Below, in pieces: positions 9,163-17,634 of a DNA stretch of 64,000 nt (position 1 is its first letter; each line of letters opens with the position of its first letter). The stretch is from Paraburkholderia kirstenboschensis (lineage in GTDB: Bacteria > Pseudomonadota > Gammaproteobacteria > Burkholderiales > Burkholderiaceae). Under the pieces are notes generated by a model. That model had not been told where the DNA came from. It did no database searches and saw only the letters and a program-made list of their open reading frames with translations. Position numbers and translations under genes: made by a program. Location of the stretch: contig NZ_CAJHCR010000015.1 in NCBI RefSeq assembly GCF_904848585.1, positions 1 through 64,000 of the forward strand. The letters run 5' to 3'.

Positions 9163-10044
9163 ATGGCTAAGGAAATTCTGATCGCATTCGGCATCGACGT
9201 GGATGCGGTTGCGGGCTGGCTCGGCTCATACGGTGGCGAAGATTCACCCGACGACATCTCGCGCGGCCTGTTCGCGGGTGAAGTCGGTTCGATGCGCCTG
9301 CTCAAGCTATTCGAGCGCGAGAAGATCAAGACGACCTGGTTCATTCCCGGGCATTCGATTGAAACCTTCCCCGAGCAGATGAAGGCGGTGGCCGATGCCG
9401 GACACGAGATCGGCATTCACGGCTACAGCCACGAAAACCCAATCGCGATGACGCCCGAGCAGGAAGAAGCGGTGCTCGATCGCAGCATCGATCTGGTGAC
9501 GAAACTAAGCGGCAAGCGGCCGACCGGCTATGTCGCGCCGTGGTGGGAATTCAGCAACGTGACCAACGAGCTGCTCGTGAAGAAGGGCATCAAGTACGAC
9601 CACAGTCTGATGCACAACGACTACCACCCGTATTACGTGCGCGTGGGCGACTCGTGGACGAAGATCGACTACAGCAAGCATCCCGATACATGGATGAAGC
9701 CGCTACAGCGCGGGCACGAAACCGATCTCGTCGAAGTCCCGGCGAACTGGTACCTCGACGACCTGCCGCCAATGATGTTCATCAAGAAGGCGCCGAACAG
9801 CCACGGCTTCGTCAATCCGCGCGACATCGAAGAGATGTGGCGCGACCAGTTCGACTGGGTGTATCGCGAACATGACTACGCCGTGTTTCCCATCACGATT
9901 CACCCGGACGTCTCCGGCCGCGCGCAAGTGCTGCTCATGCTGGAACGCCTGATTTCCCATTTCCGCAAGCACGAGGGCGTGCGCTTTTGCACCTGTGACG
10001 AAATTGCCGACGATTTCCTGCGGCGTCAGCCTCGTCAGTCCTGA
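9163..10044 (+). CDS. HP0310/cyclic-imide-hydrolase-like polysaccharide deacetylase family enzyme
   Basis: A 293-residue NodB-fold metal hydrolase. It reads very close to Helicobacter pylori HP0310 (called PgdA), sharing runs such as AVAGWLGSYGGEDSPDDISR, GHSIETFPEQM, IHGYSHENP and VPANWYLDDLPPMMFIKK. The cyclic imide hydrolase of Pseudomonas putida is a homologue of about the same length in this family. D18 region (GIDVDAV) and H86/H90 region (HGYSHE) are the likely zinc ligands. ATG at 9163 follows a strong SD (AAAGGAG). Between an amidase and a carrier, a zinc imidase opening cyclic imides is more likely than a peptidoglycan enzyme; there is no signal peptide. Confidence 0.82.
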   Translation: MAKEILIAFGIDVDAVAGWLGSYGGEDSPDDISRGLFAGEVGSMRLLKLFEREKIKTTWFIPGHSIETFPEQMKAVADAGHEIGIHGYSHENPIAMTPEQEEAVLDRSIDLVTKLSGKRPTGYVAPWWEFSNVTNELLVKKGIKYDHSLMHNDYHPYYVRVGDSWTKIDYSKHPDTWMKPLQRGHETDLVEVPANWYLDDLPPMMFIKKAPNSHGFVNPRDIEEMWRDQFDWVYREHDYAVFPITIHPDVSGRAQVLLMLERLISHFRKHEGVRFCTCDEIADDFLRRQPRQS

Positions 10045-10113
10045 TTACAACCGCAAGTCCGACCAAGGCGAGTCCCGACCATGTCCACTCCCGAGCTCCA
10101 AAGGAGCGCCACG

Positions 10114-11451
10114 ATGAAAGAAAATCCTTTGTATGCTTCCGGTTTCAAGCTGGAGCAGATCCTGCCGTCCGACGTGAAGCGGGCGACCGTCGTCGCGTTC
10201 TTCGCGTGGGTGTTTGCCGTTTATGACTTCATTCTGTTCGGCACGCTGCTGCCGGAGATCGGCAAGCACTACGGCTGGGACGCCGCGGCGCAGGCGGAGA
10301 TCGCCACGCTGGTCGCCATCGGCACGGCGGTGATCGCGTTCGCGATCGGGCCGTTACTCGACAGGCTCGGCCGTAAAGCCGGCCTGCTGTGGACGGTTGC
10401 GGGCGCAGCGCTGTGCTCGGGGCTCACGGTGGTCGGCGGGGCGATGGGACAAGTACCGCTCGTGTTGATCCGCTCACTGTCGGGCCTCGGTTACGCCGAA
10501 GAGACGGTCAACGCCACGTATCTCAACGAGCTCTACGCGGCCGCCAACGACCCGAAACTCAACCGCAACAAGGGCTTCATCTACAGCCTCGTGCAAGGCG
10601 GTTGGCCGATCGGTGCGCTAATCGCGTCCGGGCTCACCGCGCTTCTGTTGCCGCGCATCGGCTGGCAGGGTTGCTTCGTGTTCGCGACGTTTCCCGCCAT
10701 CGTCATCTTTTTCATGACGCGGCGCCTCAAAGAAAGTCCGCAGTTTCTGCTGCATAAGCGCATCAAACAGCTGCGCGAAACAGGACAGGACGGCGAAGCT
10801 CGCACGCTCGCGAGCGCGCATTCGGTCGATTACGAAGAGCATAGCCGCGCCGGTCTCGCCGAAGCGTTTCGTGGCAATGCGCTGCGCGCGACGCTCGTTC
10901 TCGGCGGCGGCATCCTGCTCAACTGGTCGGCTATTCAGGTGTTCAGCGTGCTCGGCACGACGGTGCTGACGCGTGTGCATAACGTTTCGTTCGAGAACTC
11001 GCTGTTGATTCTCGTGTTGTCGAATGTCATTGGCTATTGCGGTTATCTGAGCCACGGTTTCATCGGCGACAAGATCGGCCGGCGCAATACGCTCGCGATC
11101 GGCTGGATGCTTGGCGGTCTTTCTTTTGCCGGCATGTTGTTCGGTCCGAGCAGCGCCGGCGTCGTGGTGGCGCTCTATAGCCTCGGCCTGTTCTTCCTGA
11201 TCGGACCGTACTCGGCAGCGTTGTTCTTTATCGGCGAAAGCTATCCCACGTCCATCCGCGGCACAGGTAGCTCGATCGTTCACGCGATGGGTCCGATCGG
11301 CGCCATTCTCGCCGGCGTGGGCGTCACCTGGATGCTCAATCACGGCGGCGACTGGCTGCACGCGGCGCTGTGGTTCGGCGCGGTGCCGTGCTTCCTGTCC
11401 GGCGTCCTCATTCTTTTCGCGCGGCACGTCAACCCCGCCGAAACCAGGTAA
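10114..11451 (+). CDS. MFS transporter (sugar/aromatic acid type)
   Basis: A 445-residue major facilitator with about 12 hydrophobic segments. The loop 2-3 motif is seen as LLDRLGRKAG and its repeat in the second half as GDKIGRRN. ATG 10114 is preferred over the ATG at 10081 because AAGGAG stands 8 bases upstream of it. Located between the imidase-like gene and two dehydrogenases, all on the plus strand with short gaps, it is likely to import the compound degraded by the cluster. The ion coupling and substrate cannot be told from sequence. Confidence 0.87.
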   Translation: MKENPLYASGFKLEQILPSDVKRATVVAFFAWVFAVYDFILFGTLLPEIGKHYGWDAAAQAEIATLVAIGTAVIAFAIGPLLDRLGRKAGLLWTVAGAALCSGLTVVGGAMGQVPLVLIRSLSGLGYAEETVNATYLNELYAAANDPKLNRNKGFIYSLVQGGWPIGALIASGLTALLLPRIGWQGCFVFATFPAIVIFFMTRRLKESPQFLLHKRIKQLRETGQDGEARTLASAHSVDYEEHSRAGLAEAFRGNALRATLVLGGGILLNWSAIQVFSVLGTTVLTRVHNVSFENSLLILVLSNVIGYCGYLSHGFIGDKIGRRNTLAIGWMLGGLSFAGMLFGPSSAGVVVALYSLGLFFLIGPYSAALFFIGESYPTSIRGTGSSIVHAMGPIGAILAGVGVTWMLNHGGDWLHAALWFGAVPCFLSGVLILFARHVNPAETR

Positions 11452-11469
11452 TCCGACCGGAGAAGCTCT

Positions 11470-12225
11470 GTGAAAGTAGCGTTGATAACGGGCGCGGCGA
11501 GCGGCATCGGGCAGGCGCTCGCGGTAGCGTATGCCCAAGCCGGAGTCGCCGTCGTGGGCGGGTATTTCCCTGGCGATCCACACGACCCGCAGCCGACCGT
11601 CCGGGCCGTCGAGCAAGCGGGCGGCCAATGTCTGATGCAGGCAGTCGATGTCACCTCGGCGGACCAGGTCGAGGCCTTCGTGTCCGCGGCAGTGGAACGC
11701 TTTGGCCGTATCGATCACGCGGTAGCCAACGCGGGCCTGCTGCGCGCATCGCCGCTGACGGAAATGAGCGACGAGCAGTGGCATCAAATGCTCGATGTCG
11801 ATCTGTCCGGCGTCATGCGCACGTTTCGCGCGGCGGCGCGCCACATGCAGGACGGTGGCGCAATGGTCGCGGTGTCGTCGATTGCCGGCGGAGTGTATGG
11901 ATGGGAGAACCATACGCATTACTCGGCGGCCAAAGCGGGCGTGCCCGGATTGTGCCGCGCCGTCGCAATGGAACTCGCGCCGCGCAACATCCGCTGCAAC
12001 GCCGTAATCCCCGGTCTCATCGAAACGCCGCAATCGCTCGACGCGGTCAATTCACTCGGACCGGACGGCCTGCGCGAGGCGGCCAAAGGTATCCCGCTTG
12101 GACGTGTCGGCAGACCGCAAGAGATTGCTTCACTGATCCGCTATCTGACAAGCGACGACGCCTCGTACATTACCGGGCAGTCAATCATCGCGGACGGCGG
12201 TCTCACCGTGCGGTGGCCCGGCTGA
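11470..12225 (+). CDS. Short-chain dehydrogenase/reductase (SDR) 1
   Basis: A 251-residue classical SDR: TGAASGIG cofactor loop at the N-terminus, VANAGLL in place of the usual NNAG, catalytic Ser in VAVSSIAG and YSAAK. The start is a GTG at 11470 with GGAGAAG 8-9 bases upstream. Translated 18 bases after the MFS gene. It probably oxidises or reduces a hydroxyl or keto group in the cluster's pathway; NAD or NADP preference is not clear. Confidence 0.88.
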   Translation: MKVALITGAASGIGQALAVAYAQAGVAVVGGYFPGDPHDPQPTVRAVEQAGGQCLMQAVDVTSADQVEAFVSAAVERFGRIDHAVANAGLLRASPLTEMSDEQWHQMLDVDLSGVMRTFRAAARHMQDGGAMVAVSSIAGGVYGWENHTHYSAAKAGVPGLCRAVAMELAPRNIRCNAVIPGLIETPQSLDAVNSLGPDGLREAAKGIPLGRVGRPQEIASLIRYLTSDDASYITGQSIIADGGLTVRWPG

Positions 12226-12261
12226 GCCTTCGTTCAGGACATACACAGGACGCTCATCAAC

Positions 12262-13020
12262 ATGGCATCAATGTTCTCACTCGACGGCCGCCGCGCGGTC
12301 GTGACGGGTGCGGCGAGCGGCATCGGCGCCGCCATCGCGCTCGCTTACGCACAGGCCGGCGCGCGCCTCGTGCTCGCGGACCTCAACGAGGCGCGGCTCG
12401 CCGCTCATGCCGATACCTGCCGCGCGAGCGGCGTGGAGGTTCAAACCGTCGTCGCCGATGTGGGCGACGAGACGGGCGCGCACGGCATCGTCGATCGCTG
12501 CATCGCGGCTTACGGCAGTATCGATATTCTCGTCAACAACGCGGGCATGCTGACGCAGGCGCGCTGTACCGACCTCACCACCCAGATGTGGGACGACATG
12601 CTGCGCGTCGATCTGCGAAGCGTCTTCCTTTGCTCGCGGCGCGCGCTGCCGTCAATGATCGCGCAACGCTGGGGCCGCATCATCAACGTGGCGTCGCAAC
12701 TCGGCATCAAGGGCGGAGCCGAACTCACGCACTATGCCGCGGCGAAAGCCGGCGTGATCGGCTTCACCAAGTCCCTCGCGCTCGAAGCCGCTCCCGACAA
12801 CGTGCTCGTGAACGCCATCGCGCCGGGTCCAATCGAGACGCCCCTCGTGGATGGAATCAGCGCATCATGGAAGGAAACGAAGTCGAAGGAATTGCCGTTG
12901 CGGCGCTTCGGCCGAGCAGAAGAGGTCGCACCGACGGCCGTGCTGCTCGCCTCCGACCCGGGCGGCAACCTGTTCGTCGGACAGACGCTCGGCCCGAATT
13001 CCGGCGACGTCATGCCTTAA
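12262..13020 (+). CDS. Short-chain dehydrogenase/reductase (SDR) 2
   Basis: A 252-residue classical SDR: TGAASGIG, an Asp after beta-2 (LVLADLNE) that favours NAD, NNAGML, Ser in INVASQLG and YAAAK. The C-terminus ends GQTLGPNSGDVMP, unlike the usual DGG end, which may indicate a changed substrate site. It is only moderately similar to the neighbouring SDR, so they are not a recent tandem copy. Part of the same plus-strand operon. Confidence 0.88.
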   Translation: MASMFSLDGRRAVVTGAASGIGAAIALAYAQAGARLVLADLNEARLAAHADTCRASGVEVQTVVADVGDETGAHGIVDRCIAAYGSIDILVNNAGMLTQARCTDLTTQMWDDMLRVDLRSVFLCSRRALPSMIAQRWGRIINVASQLGIKGGAELTHYAAAKAGVIGFTKSLALEAAPDNVLVNAIAPGPIETPLVDGISASWKETKSKELPLRRFGRAEEVAPTAVLLASDPGGNLFVGQTLGPNSGDVMP

Positions 13021-13037
13021 CGGGCGAGGAGTGTGTA

Positions 13038-13337
13038 ATGTGCGGCATGTGCGGATTGCTCGGCGGCGGGCGTCACTGGTCCAACACCGTGGCAGCGGGC
13101 GAGAGCGCGAGCGCGCGGCGGCAGCGGTATGTGCAGGTGGCGCATGCGAACCGTGTGCTCGAGAGCTTTCGGCTTAAGCTCGCGGATTTTCACGGGCAGT
13201 CCTTCGTGCTGTCTTCGCCGACGGGCGCGCAGATCATCGTCGACGATTTCATGCAGATATGGAAAGCCGCCGAGACCATGCTCGGCCGTCCGCTTGACCC
13301 GCTCACGATGTTCGCCGAAGACGAGGCGCAGCCATGA
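13038..13337 (+). CDS. 99-residue protein with N-terminal CGMCG motif, unknown function
   Basis: Family not recognised. The protein starts MCGMCGLLGGGRHW, giving a CxxC pair at residues 2 and 5, and continues with basic and then acidic helices (GRPLDPLTMFAEDEAQP at the end). ATG 13038 follows GAGGAG by about 9 bases. Its stop overlaps the start of the COG0523 GTPase by 4 bases (ATGA), so the two are translationally coupled. CxxC next to a metal-chaperone GTPase suggests a metal-binding role or a client of that GTPase; this is inference. The MCG start also resembles class II amidotransferases, but the protein is far too short. Confidence 0.75.
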   Translation: MCGMCGLLGGGRHWSNTVAAGESASARRQRYVQVAHANRVLESFRLKLADFHGQSFVLSSPTGAQIIVDDFMQIWKAAETMLGRPLDPLTMFAEDEAQP

Positions 13338-14407
13338 GCCTCGCCTATGACGTGATTCCGGTGACTATCGTCACGGGCTTTCTCGGCAGCGGCAAGTCCA
13401 CCTTGCTCGCCGACGTCCTCAAGGGCGAAGCCGCGCGCGATACGGCCGTGCTCGTCAACGAGTTCGGCGAGGTCGGGCTCGACCACCTGCTGATTGGCGA
13501 GGTAGATGCGCAGACCGTGCTGCTCGAGAACGGTTGTGTCTGTTGCGCGATACGCGGCGAACTGAAGGAAGCACTCGCCACGCTGTTCTCGCGGCGCGCT
13601 CGCGGCGAGGTGCCGCCGTTCTCGCGCGTCGTGCTGGAGACAACCGGTCTTGCGACGCCCGCGCCGATCGTTGCAACGCTGCTCGGCGATCGCGTGGTAT
13701 CGAGCCATTATTCGATCGGTGCGATCGTTACGGTCGTCGATGCCGTCAACGCAGATCAGCAACGCGCGCGGCATCCGGAATGGCTCGCGCAGGTGACGGC
13801 TGCAGATCGTATCGTCGTCAGCAAGGCGGACCTTGCCGGCGATGCCGCGCTCGATGTGCTCGAACCAACGCTCGCACAACTGAACCCGGCCGCGAGCATC
13901 ACACGCCGCACATGCGCGGACGATGCGTCGGTCATACTGGACCCGGCGGGGACCGCGCACGACTTCGCGGATTTTGTCCGGCGCACGGGCATGACCGCAC
14001 AGGAGCCCCGCCAGGGAGGCAGTCCCCTTTCGCGTCTCAACGCGACCCCCGCGCACCGTCAAGGACTTGCGTCGCTGGAAGCGTTTTGCATCGAGTTCGA
14101 CGAGCCTTTAGACTGGCCCGTCTTCACGCTGTGGCTGACGCTGCTGCTTAACCGCCACGGTGATAACATTTTGCGGGTTAAAGGCATTCTCGCGCTTGCC
14201 GGCGCGACCCAACCGGTGGTGGTGCATGCAGTGCATCATCTCGTGCATCCTGTTTTGCATCTCGATGCGTGGCCAGGTGCCGGCAAGCATGAAGCGCCTC
14301 GTTCGCGCCTTGTCATCATTGCGCAAGGACTCACGCGAGACGCGATTGCCGCATCCTACCGGCGCCTGTGCCGGCATCTTCAAACAGCCGAAGCCCTAAT
14401 AGATTGA
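13334..14407 (+). CDS. COG0523/CobW family P-loop GTPase, probable metal chaperone
   Basis: A 357-residue G3E GTPase. Walker A GFLGSGKST is at residues 15-23, the family's metal-binding CxCC is at 68-71 (GCVCCAIRGEL), Walker B-like ETTGLATP follows, and SKADL is the guanine-specificity loop. The C-terminal CobW_C domain is present. Family members deliver zinc or cobalt to specific metalloenzymes (ZNG1 and nitrile hydratase activators are examples). In this cluster the natural client is the zinc-type NodB-fold hydrolase at 9163, though the 99-residue partner is another candidate. Start overlaps the upstream stop by 4 bases. Confidence 0.88.
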   Translation: MSLAYDVIPVTIVTGFLGSGKSTLLADVLKGEAARDTAVLVNEFGEVGLDHLLIGEVDAQTVLLENGCVCCAIRGELKEALATLFSRRARGEVPPFSRVVLETTGLATPAPIVATLLGDRVVSSHYSIGAIVTVVDAVNADQQRARHPEWLAQVTAADRIVVSKADLAGDAALDVLEPTLAQLNPAASITRRTCADDASVILDPAGTAHDFADFVRRTGMTAQEPRQGGSPLSRLNATPAHRQGLASLEAFCIEFDEPLDWPVFTLWLTLLLNRHGDNILRVKGILALAGATQPVVVHAVHHLVHPVLHLDAWPGAGKHEAPRSRLVIIAQGLTRDAIAASYRRLCRHLQTAEALID

Positions 14408-15639
14408 ACTCCGCCCGTTCGAGCTTGCCCGCACCTGCCGTGCACCCATCCAGGGTCGAGCTGCGCGTGCTCGGCACGACCGTTACGCTTCAGGAGCACA
14501 TCCGCAAACGAGCCGAGCAGGATCTGGGCATCCGGCTGCGCTTCATCGTTCAGGATGGGGGCGCCGTGCAGCGCGACGGCGCGATGCACCCAGACCGCTA
14601 CGAGCTCTATGACCAGTGGTTCCACAGTCTCGATTGCCTGTGGCCGACTCATGCGCTGCAACCCATAGAACTCGCGCGCATTCGCCGCTGGGACGAAGTC
14701 AACGTGTTGCCGCGCACGGGACGCATCGGCCGCGCACCCGCGAGCCACGCGACGGGCAAGCTCAGTGGGGCGGGCTGCACGCCTGCCGACCGGCTCTACG
14801 TTCAGCCGGACGGCTCCCTCGCCCGCAAGCCGAGCGAGCGCATCAGCATGCTGCCGCTCACGCACAACGCGGACAGCTTCGTCTATCTGGAAGATGCCAT
14901 GCCTGCTTCGCTCACCGGAGGCGAAGAGAGTTGGGCCTGGCTGCTCGCGCCCGAACTCGCGGGCCGCGTCGCGTTGCAGGCGGATGCAGCCATCGGCGCC
15001 ATCGATGCGGCGCTCGCCGTCGAAGCCAGCGGGCTCATGCACTTTGCCGACATCGGCAATCTGAGCATCGAGGAAATCGACGGGCTGATCGCGATTCTGA
15101 TCGACTTCAAGCGGCGCGGGCATTTCGCAGGATTCTGGTCGAGCTTCGCCGAAGCCGCGCAACTGATGATCGCGAACAAGGTGGCGATTCAGAGCATCTG
15201 GTCGCCCGCGACTGTCGAACTGGAGCGCGCGGGCCTCAAGTTCAGGCTGGCGCGCCCACGTGAGGGGTATCGGGCGTGGTTCGGGGGCATCGGCATATCG
15301 CGTCTCGCGCATGGCCGCGTGCTGGACGCCGCATACGAGTATCTGAACTGGTGGCAAGAGGGCTGGGCCGGCGCGACGGTCGCTCGGCAAGGCTTCTACA
15401 TTTCGAATCCGGAGCGATCGCGAGCACACATGGAAGCCAACGAATGGGCATACTGGTACGATGGTGCGCGCGCGTCGGCCGATCTACCCGGTCCCATAAG
15501 CAAACATCTCGTGCCCGCGGGTCAGATGCGGGACGGGGGCAGCTACGTCGCGCGTATGAGCCGGGTCGCCGTATGGGATTCGGTGATGGATGAGCACAAT
15601 TACCTGGTGCGCCGCTGGACCGAGTTCATGCGGTCCTGA
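14404..15639 (+). CDS. PotD-like solute-binding protein lacking a signal peptide
   Basis: About 411 residues resembling bacterial extracellular solute-binding proteins of the PotD/PotF type (WSPATVELERAGLKF, then PREGYRAWFGGIGIS). No hydrophobic signal sequence is found at any plausible start. I set it at TTG 14404, whose TTGA overlaps the GTPase stop; a GTG at 14368 is the alternative and also gives no signal. No ABC permease or ATPase lies in the cluster. The protein may therefore work in the cytoplasm as a ligand sensor or carrier. It is followed after 19 bases by a GntR regulator. Confidence 0.72.
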   Translation: MNSARSSLPAPAVHPSRVELRVLGTTVTLQEHIRKRAEQDLGIRLRFIVQDGGAVQRDGAMHPDRYELYDQWFHSLDCLWPTHALQPIELARIRRWDEVNVLPRTGRIGRAPASHATGKLSGAGCTPADRLYVQPDGSLARKPSERISMLPLTHNADSFVYLEDAMPASLTGGEESWAWLLAPELAGRVALQADAAIGAIDAALAVEASGLMHFADIGNLSIEEIDGLIAILIDFKRRGHFAGFWSSFAEAAQLMIANKVAIQSIWSPATVELERAGLKFRLARPREGYRAWFGGIGISRLAHGRVLDAAYEYLNWWQEGWAGATVARQGFYISNPERSRAHMEANEWAYWYDGARASADLPGPISKHLVPAGQMRDGGSYVARMSRVAVWDSVMDEHNYLVRRWTEFMRS

Positions 15640-15658
15640 CGGCGAAGTTCGTTTGACG

Positions 15659-16762
15659 ATGACAAGACGCGCAGGCGCTTCCCGATCTTCTCGCTCAGAT
15701 ACAGCCACGCATCGGCCGGCGGCGCCGCTGACCGTGGAGCCGGTCCGTTCGACCGATTCCGTGGAGGTATCGCCCGAACCCGACAACCGGTTGCGTTACC
15801 GCGTGATTCACGATCGGCTAAAGTCAGCTATTGCGCTCGGCAATATCGCGCCGGGACTCGTGCTGCTGGAAGGACCGGTCGCGCGAATCTTTGGCACGAG
15901 CCGCGTGCCGGTAAGAAAGGCGTTCGAGATGCTGCACGCCGGCGGCCTGCTGCTCACGTTCGAAGGACGGGGCTATCTCGTGGCCAATGCGGATGGCAGC
16001 GCGCCCGAGCCGCTGCGCGCGCCGATCTCCGAAGACACGCTGGGCTTCGACCGTCCTCCCGAACCGCTCGATATTCCTTCGAATAGCGAGCGCATTTACG
16101 ACTCGCTAGAGGCCGCCATCTCGCTTGGCATCGTGTTCGGGCATTTTCGTATCGACGAAAGCAATGCGGCCGAAGTCTTCGGCGTGAGTCGCGGAACGGT
16201 GCGTGAAGCGCTCAACCGGCTCCGTGACCGTGGGCTGGTCGAGAAGTCCGCGTACTCGCATTGGCTGTGCGGACCGCTCACCGCTCGCGCCGTGCGGCAG
16301 GATTACGAGTTGCGCACATTGCTCGAGCCGGCGGCGTTGCTGGCGAGCGCGCCGTCGCTGTCGCGCGGCCAGCTCGAAGCTGCATTGCGGGACGTGGAAC
16401 GTGCGATAGAACACCCCGATTCCGTCGATGCAACCGCGCTGTACCACCTGGAAGTCACGCTTCACGATACGTTCTTGAGCGGTGCGCCGAACCGCAAGCT
16501 GCTCGCGACCATCAGCCACGCGCATATGCCGCTGATCGTGAATCACGCTTTCTACGATGCGTTCCGGCTGCATCCTGAAATGAGCACGCTGACGGAGCAT
16601 CGGACCGTCATCGAACTGCTGTTGCGCGGGGAGTTCGCCGCGGCATCAACGGCGCTTGCTGTGCACCTTCGACATGGCGAAACGCGTACACGTCAGCGAT
16701 TGAAGGTGCTCGCCGTGCTGCCCGATCCGGATCTGCCTAGTTATATGCAGCGGATCGCCTAA
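15659..16762 (+). CDS. GntR family regulator with two winged-helix domains
   Basis: A 367-residue regulator with an unusual plan. Two GntR winged-helix domains occur in tandem: residues about 45-110 (VARIFGTSRVPVRKAFEMLH) and about 143-207 (AAEVFGVSRGTVREALNRLR). A helical FCD-like effector domain follows (about 213-355, with the acidic/His positions of that family). Normal FadR-subfamily proteins have one DNA-binding domain and are 220-250 residues. ATG 15659 was chosen because the upstream in-frame part overlaps the previous gene. It is last in the cluster and probably its regulator. Confidence 0.85.
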   Translation: MTRRAGASRSSRSDTATHRPAAPLTVEPVRSTDSVEVSPEPDNRLRYRVIHDRLKSAIALGNIAPGLVLLEGPVARIFGTSRVPVRKAFEMLHAGGLLLTFEGRGYLVANADGSAPEPLRAPISEDTLGFDRPPEPLDIPSNSERIYDSLEAAISLGIVFGHFRIDESNAAEVFGVSRGTVREALNRLRDRGLVEKSAYSHWLCGPLTARAVRQDYELRTLLEPAALLASAPSLSRGQLEAALRDVERAIEHPDSVDATALYHLEVTLHDTFLSGAPNRKLLATISHAHMPLIVNHAFYDAFRLHPEMSTLTEHRTVIELLLRGEFAAASTALAVHLRHGETRTRQRLKVLAVLPDPDLPSYMQRIA

Positions 16763-16866
16763 GGGCTGAATGCGCGCGATTTCTGCCGCTCGCCTATGGC
16801 TGGGTCCGGCCACTTAAACTATTTGGGCCACGCCGAAATCCGCTGATTATTGCCGGCATTTTTACT

Positions 16867-17634
16867 TCATAACGACGCGTCCACGCCGTATGCTTCCGCG
16901 ACCTTGCGCTGATATCCGCCTGTCGCGAGCAACAGGCTGCGCGAGTACTCGCTCTCTACCTTTTGCGCTCGAATCCTTTCTATAGGGAGCTCTTCAACGA
17001 TCTCTCCGTTGCGCATGATCGCCACGCGCGAGCACAGAAAACCGACCACGGCGAGATTGTGACTGACGAGGATCATCGTCAGATTCCGCTCGCGATGCAG
17101 GCGCTTCAAGAGGTTAAGAATTTCGGCTTGCACTGAGACGTCGAGCGCGGACGTCGGTTCATCCAGCAGCAAGATGCGCGGCTCGACGATCAACGCTCGC
17201 GCTATCGCCACCCGCTGTCGTTGCCCGCCCGACAGTTGATGCGGGTAGCGGAAGCGAAATGACGGATTCAAACCCACTTCACGCAGCGCATTGACGATCC
17301 GCGCTTCATGGTCGCCAATGCCGTTGATGCGCAGCGGCTCGCGCAGCGTCTCGTCGACGGTGAAGCGGGGATGCAGAGAGCCATATGGGTCCTGAAACAC
17401 CATCTGCACATCGCGCCTGCGCATGTCGCGGTCCGAACCGGCGATATGCAAGGACCCCTCTGCAACAGGTGCGAGTCCGCTCAGCGCACGAAGAATGGTC
17501 GACTTGCCGGAGCCCGATTCGCCTACCAGACCGAATACCTCGCCTGCCGCGACATGAAAGCTTGCGCCGCGAACCGCATCGACGAGTCCCGCGGCCGTCC
17601 TGAAGCGCACGGTCAGTGCATCGACGCGAATCAT
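16867..17634 (-). CDS. Peptide ABC transporter ATP-binding protein (DppF/DdpF type)
   Basis: A 255-residue ABC ATPase: Walker A GESGSGKS, signature LSGGQRQRVAIARAL, Walker B ILLLDEPTSALD. The DppF-type insert VQMVFQDPYGSLHPR is present. The start ATG at 17634 overlaps the stop of the upstream DdpD-type gene (ATGA). It is the last gene of the ddp-like operon. It lacks the full C-terminal oligopeptide extension seen in some DppF proteins. Powers import of a peptide, with the D-type ATPase as heterodimer partner. Confidence 0.92.
   Translation of the reverse strand: MIRVDALTVRFRTAAGLVDAVRGASFHVAAGEVFGLVGESGSGKSTILRALSGLAPVAEGSLHIAGSDRDMRRRDVQMVFQDPYGSLHPRFTVDETLREPLRINGIGDHEARIVNALREVGLNPSFRFRYPHQLSGGQRQRVAIARALIVEPRILLLDEPTSALDVSVQAEILNLLKRLHRERNLTMILVSHNLAVVGFLCSRVAIMRNGEIVEELPIERIRAQKVESEYSRSLLLATGGYQRKVAEAYGVDASL

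Noticed and set aside
11370..13337. Open frame of 655 codons running through both SDR genes
   Set aside because: Only its last 99 codons (from 13038) are credible; the rest overlaps two clear SDR genes in another frame.
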